The notes under the pieces are model-generated. The model did no database searches, was not told the DNA's origin, and was given only the letters and a program-made list of their open reading frames with translations. This document shows, piece after piece, positions 52,847 to 62,239 of a DNA stretch of 62,877 nucleotides. The stretch's first letter is position 1. Each line of letters opens with the position of its first letter. Both the position numbers and the translations under genes were made by a program. This DNA is from an uncultured Pelagibacteraceae bacterium (GTDB taxonomy: Bacteria > Pseudomonadota > Alphaproteobacteria > Pelagibacterales > Pelagibacteraceae): positions 1 to 62,877 of the forward strand of contig CACAWF010000005.1 in NCBI GenBank assembly GCA_902536085.1, given 5' to 3'.

Positions 52847-54022
52847 ATGATTTTTAAAAAATTCAATATTGAAAACAAAAAAGCAAGAGATTTAATCCCT
52901 CAAGCAATAACTGTTTTAGCTTTACTCTCTGTAATTATTTATTTTGCAACTAATGCTCAAATTAACATGGGCAACAGAGGAATATCATTTGGTTTTGGTT
53001 TTTTAAATCAAGAAGCATCATTTGATATTACATTTTCAATGATCGAGTATGATGGTTCACACTCTTACGGGAGAGCGTTTTTAGTTGGTTTATTAAATAC
53101 AATTTTAGTCTCAGTAATAGGAATATTTTTTGCAACAATTATTGGAGTAGTAGTAGGAGTATCTAGATTATCTGATAACTATTTAATAGCTAAAGTAGCT
53201 GAGTGGTATGTAGAAATCTTTAGAAATATACCTTTGATTTTACAAATTTTTTTCTGGTATTTCGCTGCTTTACGAGCACTTCCTTTGCCTGAAAACGGTA
53301 TAAGTTTTAATGATATATCATTTTTAACGATTAAAGGCTGGTATGTGCCAAAATTTATATGGACTAATTTTAATATTTTTCTTTTATCAATTATAGCTGC
53401 GTTTATTGCAATTTATTTTATTAATTCTTACGCAACTAAACAAAGAGAACAATTTGGAAAACAGCTGCCAGCAACATCTATCTCTTTAGCAACATTGATA
53501 TTGATACCTTTAATTACATTTCTTTTTCTAGGAGTCTCTCTCACTTTTGAATATCCAGTTTTAAAACAATTATCATCAACAGTTTATACTTATGAAGGTG
53601 GAGTAAGTATTATTCCAGAATTAATTGCATTAGCTTTAGCTTTATCAATGTATACAGCAACATTTATTGCTGAAAATGTAAGAGCTGGAATTTTGGGAGT
53701 TGGCAAAGGTCAAAAAGAAGCTGCAGCAAGTATAGGATTAAATAAAAATCAAATTTTAAAACTCGTAGTGATGCCTCAAGCATTAAGAATAATTATTCCA
53801 CCAACTACAAATCAGTATTTAAATCTTACAAAAAATTCTTCATTGGCAGCCGCTATTGCCTACCCAGATATAGTATTAGTTTTTGCGGGGACTGCTTTAA
53901 TGCAAACAGGAAGAGCTATTGAAATAATTTCAATCACTATGCTTACTTATTTGACTTTAAGTATCTCAATTTCAATGTTTATGAATTGGTATAACAAAAA
54001 AATGGCTATCAAGGAAAAATAA
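52847..54022 (+). CDS. aapQ: General L-amino acid ABC transporter permease AapQ
   Basis: 391 residues, PAAT permease of the long Aap/Yhd type. Hydrophobic segments near 20-37, 83-105, 122-150, 178-198 and in the C-terminal part. The EAA-like loop is GKGQKEAAASIGLNKNQILKLVVMPQALRIIIPP. An N-terminal region MGNRGISFGFGFLNQEASFDI is diagnostic of AapQ. Stop overlaps aapM by one base. Confidence 0.94.
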   Translation: MIFKKFNIENKKARDLIPQAITVLALLSVIIYFATNAQINMGNRGISFGFGFLNQEASFDITFSMIEYDGSHSYGRAFLVGLLNTILVSVIGIFFATIIGVVVGVSRLSDNYLIAKVAEWYVEIFRNIPLILQIFFWYFAALRALPLPENGISFNDISFLTIKGWYVPKFIWTNFNIFLLSIIAAFIAIYFINSYATKQREQFGKQLPATSISLATLILIPLITFLFLGVSLTFEYPVLKQLSSTVYTYEGGVSIIPELIALALALSMYTATFIAENVRAGILGVGKGQKEAAASIGLNKNQILKLVVMPQALRIIIPPTTNQYLNLTKNSSLAAAIAYPDIVLVFAGTALMQTGRAIEIISITMLTYLTLSISISMFMNWYNKKMAIKEK

Positions 54023-55275
54023 TGAATTTAATTGCAAAACCTTCAAAAGATAATATTAAAACTTATGTTCCTATAGGCTTGTCTCTTGTCTCTTTAAGTT
54101 TTTTAGATGTTTTTGTTAATGCTTTCTTCAATTTTAATCTGATGGGATTTTTACCTTCTCAATTAAGCTATTTTTTACCATTAATATTAGGTTTTATTGG
54201 TTTCTACCTTATCAGAATTGAATTTAGTGGTGTACGTTCCTTAGATATTTTAAATAAAAATATAAATTCCAATAATTTTAATGCTTTATTAACACTTTTC
54301 ACAATATTTATTATTATAAAATCAATTCCTCCAATGTTGGATTGGTTTATTTTAGAAGCTAATTTTGTAGGTAATTCAAAAGATGATTGTACAGGCGATG
54401 GGGCTTGTTGGGTTTTTATAAAAGTTTGGTTTAATAGGTTTATGTATGGTCTTTATCCTGATGCAGAACAATGGAGAATAAATACAGCTTTTTTAATCTT
54501 ATTTGCTGTTGTGGGAGTTTCATTTTTCGTATCCGAAAAACTTAAAAAATACTTTATTTTATTCTTAGTTTTTGTTTTTCCATTCTTAGGAATTAAACTT
54601 ATTTCAGGTGGAAGTTTTGGACTTGAGTACGTTGAAAGTGCAGCTTGGGGTGGTCTTTCATTAACTTTCATTATTTCTGCTTTTGCAATACTTTTCTGTT
54701 TTCCGATTGGAGTAATTTTAGCTTTAGGTAGAAGATCTTCTTTACCAGCAATAAAGTATATTTCTATAGGATTTATAGAGCTTTGGAGAGGGGTTCCACT
54801 AATTACAGTATTATTTATGTCAGCCGTAATGTTTCCTATGTTTCTACCAGATGGAACTTTCATTGATAAACTAATTAGAGTTTTAATAGCGATTACATTG
54901 TTTGAAGCCGCATACATGGCGGAAGTTGTTAGAGGAGGACTTCAAGCATTACCTAAAGGTCAATATGAAGCTGCTAAGTCTTTAGGTATGGGTTATTGGA
55001 GAATGAATGCACTTATTATATTGCCCCAAGCACTTAAATTAGTGATACCTGGAATAGCAAACACTCTTTTAGCACTTGTAAAAGATACTCCATTAATTTT
55101 TGTTGTAGGGTTGATGGAATTAGCTGGTATGATAGGTTTAGCAAAAACCAACCCTAAATGGCTTGGAATGGCTATGGAGGGATATGTTTTTGCAGGTTTA
55201 GTTTTCTGGATAATATGTTATGCAATGAGTAGATATAGTCAAAATTTAGAGAAAAAATTAAGTACCGAAAGATAA
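54022..55275 (+). CDS. aapM: General L-amino acid ABC transporter permease AapM
   Basis: 417 residues, somewhat longer than AapQ with additional N-terminal helices (AapM type). The conserved [44 protein letters not shown] and the coupling loop [32 protein letters not shown] are present, as is [16 protein letters not shown]. Sits between aapQ and aapP, two bases before the latter. Confidence 0.94.
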   Translation: MNLIAKPSKDNIKTYVPIGLSLVSLSFLDVFVNAFFNFNLMGFLPSQLSYFLPLILGFIGFYLIRIEFSGVRSLDILNKNINSNNFNALLTLFTIFIIIKSIPPMLDWFILEANFVGNSKDDCTGDGACWVFIKVWFNRFMYGLYPDAEQWRINTAFLILFAVVGVSFFVSEKLKKYFILFLVFVFPFLGIKLISGGSFGLEYVESAAWGGLSLTFIISAFAILFCFPIGVILALGRRSSLPAIKYISIGFIELWRGVPLITVLFMSAVMFPMFLPDGTFIDKLIRVLIAITLFEAAYMAEVVRGGLQALPKGQYEAAKSLGMGYWRMNALIILPQALKLVIPGIANTLLALVKDTPLIFVVGLMELAGMIGLAKTNPKWLGMAMEGYVFAGLVFWIICYAMSRYSQNLEKKLSTER

Positions 55276-55277
55276 TT

Positions 55278-56009
55278 ATGGGAAAAATAATAGAGTTAAA
55301 AAAAGTAAATAAATGGTTTGATAAATTTCAGGTGTTAAAAGATATAAATCTTGAAGTTGCTCCACAAGAAAAAATAGTTATTTGTGGTCCATCTGGGTCA
55401 GGAAAATCAACTTTAATTAGATGCATAAATAGATTAGAGGAACATCAAGAAGGAAATATTATCGTTGACGGCACGGAATTAGCTGAGAACACAAAAAATA
55501 TTGAAAAGATAAGAGCTGAAGTAGGTATGGTTTTTCAGCAATTTAATTTATTTCCACATCTTTCAATTTTAGACAACTGCACGTTAGCGCCTATTTGGGT
55601 AAAAAAGTTACCTAAAAAAGAAGCTGAAGAAGTTGCAATGGAAAATTTAACCAGAGTTCAAATAGATGATCAAGCACTAAAATTTCCCGGTCAGCTTTCA
55701 GGAGGCCAACAACAAAGAGCAGCTATAGCTAGAGCGCTATGTATGGAACCAAAAATCATGTTATTTGACGAACCTACTTCTGCATTAGATCCAGAAATGA
55801 TTAAAGAAGTTTTGGATGTTATGGTCGATTTAGCTAAAGGTGGAATGACCATGATAGTAGTTACCCACGAAATGGGTTTTGCCAAAGAAGTTGCAGACTA
55901 TATGATTTTTATGGATGAAGGGAAAATAGTAGAAAGAGCAAAAACAAAAGAGTTTTTTGAAAATCCAAAATCAGATCGTACTAAACTGTTTTTAAGTCAA
56001 ATATTATAG
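55278..56009 (+). CDS. aapP: General L-amino acid ABC transporter ATPase AapP
   Basis: 243 residues. Walker [11 protein letters not shown]-loop [12 protein letters not shown], signature [14 protein letters not shown], Walker [16 protein letters not shown], switch His in VVTHEMGF. All motifs are intact, so it works as a symmetric homodimer under AapQ/AapM. Its 3' end overlaps the convergent cysteine-synthase-like gene by six bases. Confidence 0.95.
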   Translation: MGKIIELKKVNKWFDKFQVLKDINLEVAPQEKIVICGPSGSGKSTLIRCINRLEEHQEGNIIVDGTELAENTKNIEKIRAEVGMVFQQFNLFPHLSILDNCTLAPIWVKKLPKKEAEEVAMENLTRVQIDDQALKFPGQLSGGQQQRAAIARALCMEPKIMLFDEPTSALDPEMIKEVLDVMVDLAKGGMTMIVVTHEMGFAKEVADYMIFMDEGKIVERAKTKEFFENPKSDRTKLFLSQIL

Positions 56010-56999
56010 CCATTTTGGTATTGGTAAATTTTTACTTTTAAGAAATTCTTTATTAAATATTTTACTCGCATACCTTTTTCCATGATCACAAAGAATAGTC
56101 ACGATTGTTTTTCCAGGACCCAATTTTTTTGCAAGCTTTATTGCTCCAGCTATATTAATTCCTGAGGATCCGCCTAAAATAATTTTTTGCTTTTCAATTA
56201 AATCATACACTATACTTAATGCCTCGGTGTCGTCTGTTTGAAAAGCATCATCAACCAATGCCTTTTCAAAATTTTTTGTAATTCTTGCAGTACCAATACC
56301 TTCTGTTATCGAGTTTCCTGAGCTTTCTAATTTATTATTCTTAATATGAGAAAATAGTGACGAACCCATTGGATCGGATAAAGCAATCTGTATATCTTTA
56401 TTCTTATTTTTTAATCCTATAGACACACCAGCTAATGTACCTCCGGTACCAACTGCACACGTAAACCCGTCAACAGAGCCTGCAGTTTGATTCCATATTT
56501 CTTCTGCAGTAGTTTTGATGTGAGCTTCTGTATTAATTATATTATCAAATTGATTAGCCCAATATACCCCGTTTTTGCTTTTTTTATTTAAATCCTCGGC
56601 TATTTTTTTAGATTGTTTAATATAATTTTTAGGATTCGAATATGGAACTGCGTCTACTTCAATCAATTCTGCCCCTAACTTTTTTAAAGTTTCTTTTTTT
56701 TCTATAGACTGAGTATTAGGTATCACGATTTTTAACTTTAGATCGTACTCTTTACAAACAACTGCTAAACCTATACCTGTATTTCCTGCTGTACCCTCAA
56801 CAATAGTACCACCTTTTGAAATCAATTTTCTTTTAATTGCATCTTCAACAATAAATAATGCAGCACGATCTTTTACAGACTCCCCTGGATTAAAATATTC
56901 CGCTTTTCCATAAATATTGCAACCAGTTAATTCAGAGGCTTGTTTTAGTCTTACTAATGGTGTATTTCCAATTTGTGCAATTACAGAATTAGTATCCAT
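56004..56999 (-). CDS. cysK: Cysteine synthase family PLP enzyme
   Basis: 331 residues. PLP-binding Lys in [11 protein letters not shown], Asn-binding loop [10 protein letters not shown], the phosphate cup [12 protein letters not shown]-terminal [12 protein letters not shown] and CDHGKRY. This is closest to O-acetylserine sulfhydrylase A; cystathionine beta-synthase-like activity cannot be excluded. The EGTAGNTG form (rather than TSGNTG) and LSDPMGSS differ from E. coli CysK. Divergent from the DUF6134-like gene with 12 bases between starts. Confidence 0.85.
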   Translation of the reverse strand: MDTNSVIAQIGNTPLVRLKQASELTGCNIYGKAEYFNPGESVKDRAALFIVEDAIKRKLISKGGTIVEGTAGNTGIGLAVVCKEYDLKLKIVIPNTQSIEKKETLKKLGAELIEVDAVPYSNPKNYIKQSKKIAEDLNKKSKNGVYWANQFDNIINTEAHIKTTAEEIWNQTAGSVDGFTCAVGTGGTLAGVSIGLKNKNKDIQIALSDPMGSSLFSHIKNNKLESSGNSITEGIGTARITKNFEKALVDDAFQTDDTEALSIVYDLIEKQKIILGGSSGINIAGAIKLAKKLGPGKTIVTILCDHGKRYASKIFNKEFLKSKNLPIPKWL

Positions 57000-57011
57000 A
57001 TCATTAAATAT

Positions 57012-57695
57012 ATGAAAAAATATATACTTTCAATTGGTTTAATTTTCTTATTATCTTTAGATATAAATGCTCATGTTGACCACTACGCAAAATATAATTT
57101 TTTGGAATATGAATTATTTAGAAATAATAAATTAATTGGATACCACACTTATGAATTTAAAAGAGATGGAAATGATCTAATCATAGATAATGAAGTTAGT
57201 TTTAAAATAACAAAGCTAGGTGTAGATCTTTACAAATATTACGCGAATGGTGTTGAAAAATATAAAAATGGTGTCTTCTCGGGTTTTAATTCAAAAACAA
57301 ATCAGAATAAAAAAGAGAAATACGTTAATATTTCAATTGACCCAACAGATAAAAACCTAATTATTGATGGGTCCTCTTTTAAAGGTAAAGTAGATAAAGA
57401 TATTATAATCGGGACTTGGTGGAACCATGAAATAGTTCAAAAAAAAGCTCAAATTAGTGCTGTTTCAGGTAGAATTATTGAGCAAAAAGTAGAATTTATA
57501 GGTAAAGAGGAAGTTAAAATAGGCGACAAAATTTATAAAACTTTAAAATTTAATTTTAGTTCATCTGATCCAAGTTTATCTAAAGATAAAAAACTTAATA
57601 CTGACATTTGGTATGAGGAAGACACTTTTCTTTGGGTTAAAGCTGCCTTTGATAAAACCGGATATTGGGAGTATAGGTTAAAAAAAGCAAAATAA
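57012..57695 (+). CDS. Exported DUF6134-like protein
   Basis: 227 residues from the ATG at 57012 (the longer frame overlaps the divergent neighbour). Signal peptide YILSIGLIFLLSLDINA, then cleavage before HVDHYAKY. The mature part begins FLEYELFRNNKLIGYHTYEF and later has NEVSFKITKLGVDLYKYYANG, a pattern of beta strands typical of DUF6134/DUF3108-type proteins. WYEEDTFLWVKAAF is near the C-terminus. Periplasmic or outer-membrane-associated; function unknown. Confidence 0.8.
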   Translation: MKKYILSIGLIFLLSLDINAHVDHYAKYNFLEYELFRNNKLIGYHTYEFKRDGNDLIIDNEVSFKITKLGVDLYKYYANGVEKYKNGVFSGFNSKTNQNKKEKYVNISIDPTDKNLIIDGSSFKGKVDKDIIIGTWWNHEIVQKKAQISAVSGRIIEQKVEFIGKEEVKIGDKIYKTLKFNFSSSDPSLSKDKKLNTDIWYEEDTFLWVKAAFDKTGYWEYRLKKAK

Positions 57696-57722
57696 TATAG
57701 ATTTGCCACTTTATTTTTTTGA

Positions 57723-57738
57723 TTTAGTCAATACTAAA
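57723..57738. promoter_or_regulatory. Inverted repeat before the XRE gene
   Basis: TTTAGT-CAAT-ACTAAA, a perfect 6-bp palindrome with a four-base spacer, lies 102 bases upstream of the helix-turn-helix gene. It could be an operator for that regulator. The 144-base gap also holds a C6A11 run at 57764-57779 and no other clear element. Confidence 0.3.
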
Positions 57739-57839
57739 TATATGATTTTTTGACAATTTTGACCCCCCAAAAAAAAAAATTATATGTATTGCCAAAGAGT
57801 TCATTTTGAGGTTTTATAATTAAAAATTTAGGGAGTTCT

Positions 57840-58205
57840 ATGGAAGAAAATTTCAATATTCATTTAGGAAAAAAATTAAGAATGAGAAGACTATCTTTAG
57901 GACTAACACAAACAAAAGTTGCACAAGCTATCAATGTTACATTTCAGCAAATTCAAAAGTACGAAAAAGGTACTAATGGTGTTAGTTCAAATCGATTAAT
58001 GCAACTATCTCAATTTTTAAAAGTACCAATTATTTATTTTTTTGAAGACTATAAAGAATTTAAAGATATCAGTTCAGTCGATCAAGCAAACGATGATTTG
58101 AATTACTCTTTTTTAAGTAGAACTTTTTCTTCTTTATCTAGAGCACAAAAAGATAAGATTTTACAAATTTTAAATAATACCTCAAAATTTGAAAAAGTTG
58201 GATAA
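57840..58205 (+). CDS. XRE-family helix-turn-helix regulator
   Basis: 121 residues. The helix-turn-helix covers about 12-66: GKKLRMRRLSLGLTQTKVAQ, INVTFQQIQKYEKGTNGVSS, RLMQLSQFLKVPIIYFF. The C-terminal segment ends in a short helix. The family is widespread in Alphaproteobacteria with a single such domain, often acting on motility or stationary-phase genes; no target can be named here. Good AGGGAG ribosome site. Followed by tRNA genes on the other strand. Confidence 0.88.
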   Translation: MEENFNIHLGKKLRMRRLSLGLTQTKVAQAINVTFQQIQKYEKGTNGVSSNRLMQLSQFLKVPIIYFFEDYKEFKDISSVDQANDDLNYSFLSRTFSSLSRAQKDKILQILNNTSKFEKVG

Positions 58206-58207
58206 AT

Positions 58208-58283
58208 TGGCTCCTCGGGCAGGACTCGAACCTGCGACCAATTGATTAACAGTCAACTGCTCTACCAACTGAGCTACCGAGGA
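58208..58283 (-). tRNA. tRNA-Asn (anticodon GTT)
   Basis: Minus strand: acceptor TCCTCGG/CCGAGGA, D-arm TAGCTCAGTTGGTAGAGCA, anticodon loop CTGTTAA with GTT, T-arm GCAGGTTCGAGTCCTGC, encoded CCA at 58208-58210. 76 bases; lies 50 bases downstream of tRNA-Cys in the same direction. Confidence 0.97.
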
Positions 58284-58332
58284 ATAAAAGCGAACATACT
58301 TTTTTTAGTAATATAAGACAACTTATTTTTTA

Positions 58333-58406
58333 TGGAGGCCACGCCCAGAATCGAACTGGGATAAAAGGATTTGCAATCCTCTGCGTAACCATTCCGCCAC
58401 GTGGCC
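58333..58406 (-). tRNA. tRNA-Cys (anticodon GCA)
   Basis: Minus strand: acceptor GGCCACG/CGTGGCC, anticodon loop TTGCAAA with GCA, T-arm CCCAGTTCGATTCTGGG, encoded CCA at 58333-58335. 74 bases. Confidence 0.97.
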
Positions 58407-58433
58407 GTTTTTTCAGAAAAATCATGATTGAAA

Positions 58434-59489
58434 TCATGCTTTTAATCTATTTTTATTATTATCGAATAGATATAACTTATTCTTTGGTAAGTAAATTGTA
58501 ATATTTTTATCTTTAATATTTTTACTGGATTTTATTCTTATTTCTGTATCATCAAGGTGACCGTATATGATTTTTTCTGAGCCTAAATTTTCAACAAGAT
58601 CAACGTTTATATCGATTGCAATCTCACTTTTTTTTTCTAATGATATGTCCTCTGGTCTTATACCTATATAAAATTCTCTATCAAAATTTGAATTTTCAAT
58701 TCTAATTTCTTTATTAAGCAACTTAAAGGTACTTTTATTTATGATATCTTGAGTTTTTATCTTTAAAATATTCATTTTAGGGTTTCCTATAAATTCAGCA
58801 ACAAAGATATTTGTTGGATTATTATAAATATCTTCAGGGCTACCAAATTGTTCAATTTTTCCATTATTCATAATTACAATTCTATCGGCTAAAGTCATAG
58901 CTTCAATTTGGTCATGGGTCACATAAACGATATTGCTTTTTAACTTTTTGTGTAATTTTGAAATTTCAACTCTCATTTCTGATCTTAGAGCTGCATCAAG
59001 ATTTGAAAGCGGTTCATCGAATAAAAATAATTTAGGGTTTCTTGTAATAGCCCTGCCAATAGCAACTCTTTGTCTTTGTCCACCAGACAACTCTTTTGGT
59101 CTTCGATCCAAAAGGTCTTCAATTTTTAAGATTTTTGCAGCCTCAATTACTTTTTCTTTTATTTGATCTTTTGAAATTTTTTCAGATTTTAAACCAAAAG
59201 AAATGTTTTGAAAAACATTCATATGGGGATATAAGGCGTAAGACTGGAAAACCATTGCGATTTGTCTTTTTGAAGGTAATAAATTATTTAAAAGATTATT
59301 TTCTAAAAGAATTTTCCCGTAATCAATTTTTTCCAACCCAGCTATCATTCTTAGTAGTGTAGATTTTCCACAACCAGATGGACCCAACAATACTATAAAT
59401 TTTCCTTTTTCAACCTCTAGGTTAAATTTACTAATTACATTGTTTTCACCAAAAGATTTATCTATATCTTCAAATTTTAAAAAGGCCAT
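58434..59489 (-). CDS. CUT1 sugar ABC transporter ATPase (UgpC/MsmX type)
   Basis: 351 residues. Walker A GPSGCGKST, Q-loop MVFQSYALYPHM, signature LSGGQRQRVAIGRA, Walker B LFLFDEPLSNLD, switch His in VTHDQIEAM, and a C-terminal OB-like regulatory domain with GIRPEDI. All motifs are intact. It is transcribed away from the binding protein and permeases at 59610 onward with 120 bases between starts and probably serves them; such ATPases can also be shared among several sugar systems. Confidence 0.93.
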   Translation of the reverse strand: MAFLKFEDIDKSFGENNVISKFNLEVEKGKFIVLLGPSGCGKSTLLRMIAGLEKIDYGKILLENNLLNNLLPSKRQIAMVFQSYALYPHMNVFQNISFGLKSEKISKDQIKEKVIEAAKILKIEDLLDRRPKELSGGQRQRVAIGRAITRNPKLFLFDEPLSNLDAALRSEMRVEISKLHKKLKSNIVYVTHDQIEAMTLADRIVIMNNGKIEQFGSPEDIYNNPTNIFVAEFIGNPKMNILKIKTQDIINKSTFKLLNKEIRIENSNFDREFYIGIRPEDISLEKKSEIAIDINVDLVENLGSEKIIYGHLDDTEIRIKSSKNIKDKNITIYLPKNKLYLFDNNKNRLKA

Positions 59490-59609
59490 AATTTAATAAA
59501 TTCTAAATTCTTTAATTTTATCAAATCTCCTATGCATTTTAATCATGGAAGATTTTTTATCCAACTTGTTAAACTTAAAACATTATTTAAATAATTAATA
59601 GGAGGAAAG

Positions 59610-60932
59610 ATGAAAAAAATATTAACATTCATTTTTGCTTTAACTTTATTAACGTCTAATAGTTTTGCAGATATAACCTTTTGGACTACTGAAGTTCAAC
59701 CTGCAAGAATGGAAAAACAAATGGAAATGGCTAAATCATTTGAATCCAAGACAGGTATAAAAGTTGAAGTTATACCGGTAGAAGAAAAAGATTTAGGTTC
59801 TAGAGCTACCGCAGCCGCAGCCGCAGGAAATCTTCCTGACGTGATCTATCACACTCTTCAATATGTCTTACCTTGGGCTGAAGCAGGTATACTTGATGTA
59901 AATGCTAATAATGATGTTGTTAAAAGTTTAGGAAAGAAAACTTTTGCTCCAGGAGCATTAAACATGGCAAAGAAAGGTGGAAAAATTGCTGCTGTGCCAG
60001 TTGATGGATGGACACAAATGGTAGTTTATAGAAAAGACTTATTCAAACAAGCAGGTCTTGAACCACCGACTAGTTATGAAAATATTACAAAAGCTGTAAA
60101 AGTTCTTTCAAGTGGAGACATGTTTGGATTTGTAGCTGCAACTAAAACTGATGAAAACTTTATGAGCCAAGTTCTTGAACATGTTCTTTTAGCAAATGGC
60201 GTTAACTTTGTTAAAAAGGGTGGAACAAAAAAACAAGGAAAAGCTCTTAAAAACTCTTTAGAGTTTTATAAAGTTATAGCTAAAGCGAGTCCTCCAGGAG
60301 AATTATTCTGGAAACAATCTAGAGAGTTATACTTTGCTGGTAAAACGCCAATGATAATTTGGTCACCGTTTATAATGGATGAATTAGCTGGACTTAGAGA
60401 TTCAGCTCCGCCTACAATAAACAGCGATCCAACATCACCTGAACTTGCTTCTAAAACTGGTTTCATAACAAATTTTAGTGGACCAAATAACAAGAAAGGT
60501 GCTGCATGGGCAGACGTAAGATATTTTGGTATTACAGCTGATGCAGATACTGATGAAGCTAAAAAGTTTGTTGAGTATTCTATGGATGAAGGTTACACAA
60601 GCACGTTAGCAATTGCTCCTGAGGGTAAATTTCCAGTAAGAAGAGGAAATTCTTCAGATCCTGCAGCGTTTACAAAAGCTTGGAGTAAATTACCAGTTGG
60701 TGTGGATAGAAAAAAACCATTAACTGAACTTTATTCACCCGATGTAATAAATAATATTGTTGCTGGGTTAGATACTGCGAACAGATGGGGTGTAAAAGAA
60801 GGCGAGCTTTCTAGAGCATCTAAAATAATCAATGCTCAATTCTTGAATAGAATTACAAGAGAATACATTGATGACCAGATAACTGTTGATGAAGCGGTTA
60901 AAAAAATTAACGCAGAATTAGCAAAATTCTAG
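59610..60932 (+). CDS. CUT1 sugar ABC transporter substrate-binding protein
   Basis: 440 residues. Signal peptide ILTFIFALTLLTSNSFA cut before DITFWTTEVQ. Family-1 solute-binding segments: FESKTGIKVEVIPVEEKDL, AAGNLPDVIYHTLQYVLPWAEAGIL, AVPVDGWTQMVVYRKDLF, KTPMIIWSPFIMDELAG and ATKTDENFMSQVLEHVLLANG. A strong AGGAGGAA ribosome site indicates high translation. Substrate unknown, perhaps a di- or oligosaccharide or glycoside. A perfect hairpin follows the stop. Confidence 0.93.
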   Translation: MKKILTFIFALTLLTSNSFADITFWTTEVQPARMEKQMEMAKSFESKTGIKVEVIPVEEKDLGSRATAAAAAGNLPDVIYHTLQYVLPWAEAGILDVNANNDVVKSLGKKTFAPGALNMAKKGGKIAAVPVDGWTQMVVYRKDLFKQAGLEPPTSYENITKAVKVLSSGDMFGFVAATKTDENFMSQVLEHVLLANGVNFVKKGGTKKQGKALKNSLEFYKVIAKASPPGELFWKQSRELYFAGKTPMIIWSPFIMDELAGLRDSAPPTINSDPTSPELASKTGFITNFSGPNNKKGAAWADVRYFGITADADTDEAKKFVEYSMDEGYTSTLAIAPEGKFPVRRGNSSDPAAFTKAWSKLPVGVDRKKPLTELYSPDVINNIVAGLDTANRWGVKEGELSRASKIINAQFLNRITREYIDDQITVDEAVKKINAELAKF

Positions 60933-60944
60933 CAAATTTATTTC

Positions 60945-60979
60945 TTAAAAGCGGATAATAAGCTATTATCCGCTTTTAA
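60945..60979. repeat. 16-bp perfect hairpin between binding protein and permease
   Basis: TTAAAAGCGGATAATA and TATTATCCGCTTTTAA are fully complementary with an AGC loop. The 3' arm ends immediately before the ATG of the permease at 60980 and no T-tract follows. It may protect the 3' end of the binding-protein mRNA. It also occupies the place of the permease ribosome site, so translation could be reduced. Confidence 0.85.
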
Positions 60980-62239
60980 ATGAGCACCACATTATCAAAA
61001 ATAGAAAAAAGGACTGCATACACACTTCTTTTACCCGCAGTATGTCTAGTTTTTGCAATTATTTTATTTCCAATTTTTGCAAACGTGTGGATTAGTTTTA
61101 AAGAAGTTGGACTTAAAGATATAAGAATACCCGAGCCTAGGGCAAAAAAAATTGTAAAAAATATTCAAGATAGCAATTCTGAATTAAAAATTATCTATAA
61201 ATTAAGAAATAGTTCTCTAATCCAAGATATTAGAGAAGTTAGATTTTCAGATAAATTACCTAAAAATATTGATCCAATTAATTTAGATAAAAGATGTGAA
61301 TTCAAGTCACAAAAAGTTAAATGTTTTTTTGGAGATTGGGAGGCAGGCTATCGTGAAAATTTTGAAATTTTTGTACAAGACGTAAATTATAATAAAATTA
61401 ATAGTAAAGATATAAAATCTAGTAAACCAAAATTGAATGGAAAATCAAATAATATCTTATTGACAACAAATTTTACTCTCAAAAATTTTAAAAATGTTTT
61501 CATTAATAACAATTTTTTTGAGCTTTTAATGACGACTTTTTATTTTACTTTTTTTGGAACACTTGGAGCTATTTTACTAGGCATCTTTGCTGCCCAACTT
61601 GTAAACCAAAAATTTTATGGAAGAACTTTTATGCGAAGTATATTGCTTTTTCCTTATGTAGGACCAGTGGTCGCTTTGGCTTATACCTGGACTTTACTCT
61701 TAGATCCTAATAGCGGTACAATAAATTCTCTTCTTGTTAATTACGGAGTGATTGAAAAACCTATAAATTTACTTGGACAAAAGTATTTGATTATTAATAT
61801 TTTAGGATTTGAGTTGAAACTTAGATTAGCCTTGACCACAGTTATATTTTTTGAGATTTGGCGATATTTTCCTTTAGCTTTTTTATTTATATTAGCTAGA
61901 TTACAAGCTATTCCTAGAGATCTTTATGAGGCTGCGGATGTTGACGGTGCTGGGCCATTTAGAAAATTTTTTTATATTACTCTTCCACAAATTACAGCAA
62001 TTTTATCAATTTTATTCATGATTAGATTTATTTGGAACTTCAATAAATTTGAAGATATATTTTTATTAACTGGCGGCGCTTCGGGCACTTTGACATTACC
62101 AATAAGTGTGTATCAACAAGGATTTGCAGTATCAAATATTGGCATGGGTTCAGCAGTTTCAATAGTAATCGTATTATTATTAATAACTTTTATGATCATT
62201 TATTTTAAATTAATTGGAAAGAAGGCAAATGAAATTTAA
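60980..62239 (+). CDS. CUT1 sugar ABC permease (MalF type) with periplasmic insert
   Basis: 419 residues, about 120 more than a plain CUT1 permease. TM1 is near 14-38. A hydrophilic region from about 42 to 165 follows, containing two cysteines (Cys106, Cys115 in CEFKSQKVKC) and a beta-rich pattern, then the five core helices from residue 180. The coupling loop is PRDLYEAADVDGAGPFRKFFYITLPQI. The insert lies where E. coli MalF has its Ig-like P2 loop that contacts the binding protein. It overlaps the next gene by eleven bases. Confidence 0.88.
   Translation: MSTTLSKIEKRTAYTLLLPAVCLVFAIILFPIFANVWISFKEVGLKDIRIPEPRAKKIVKNIQDSNSELKIIYKLRNSSLIQDIREVRFSDKLPKNIDPINLDKRCEFKSQKVKCFFGDWEAGYRENFEIFVQDVNYNKINSKDIKSSKPKLNGKSNNILLTTNFTLKNFKNVFINNNFFELLMTTFYFTFFGTLGAILLGIFAAQLVNQKFYGRTFMRSILLFPYVGPVVALAYTWTLLLDPNSGTINSLLVNYGVIEKPINLLGQKYLIINILGFELKLRLALTTVIFFEIWRYFPLAFLFILARLQAIPRDLYEAADVDGAGPFRKFFYITLPQITAILSILFMIRFIWNFNKFEDIFLLTGGASGTLTLPISVYQQGFAVSNIGMGSAVSIVIVLLLITFMIIYFKLIGKKANEI

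Noticed and set aside
54453-54917. 154-residue minus-strand ORF inside aapM
   Set aside because: Shadow of the permease coding strand; no recognisable domain.
57750-57785. sigma-70 promoter TTGACA ... TTATAT before the XRE gene
   Set aside because: The spacing between the hexamers is about 24 bases, too long for a normal promoter.
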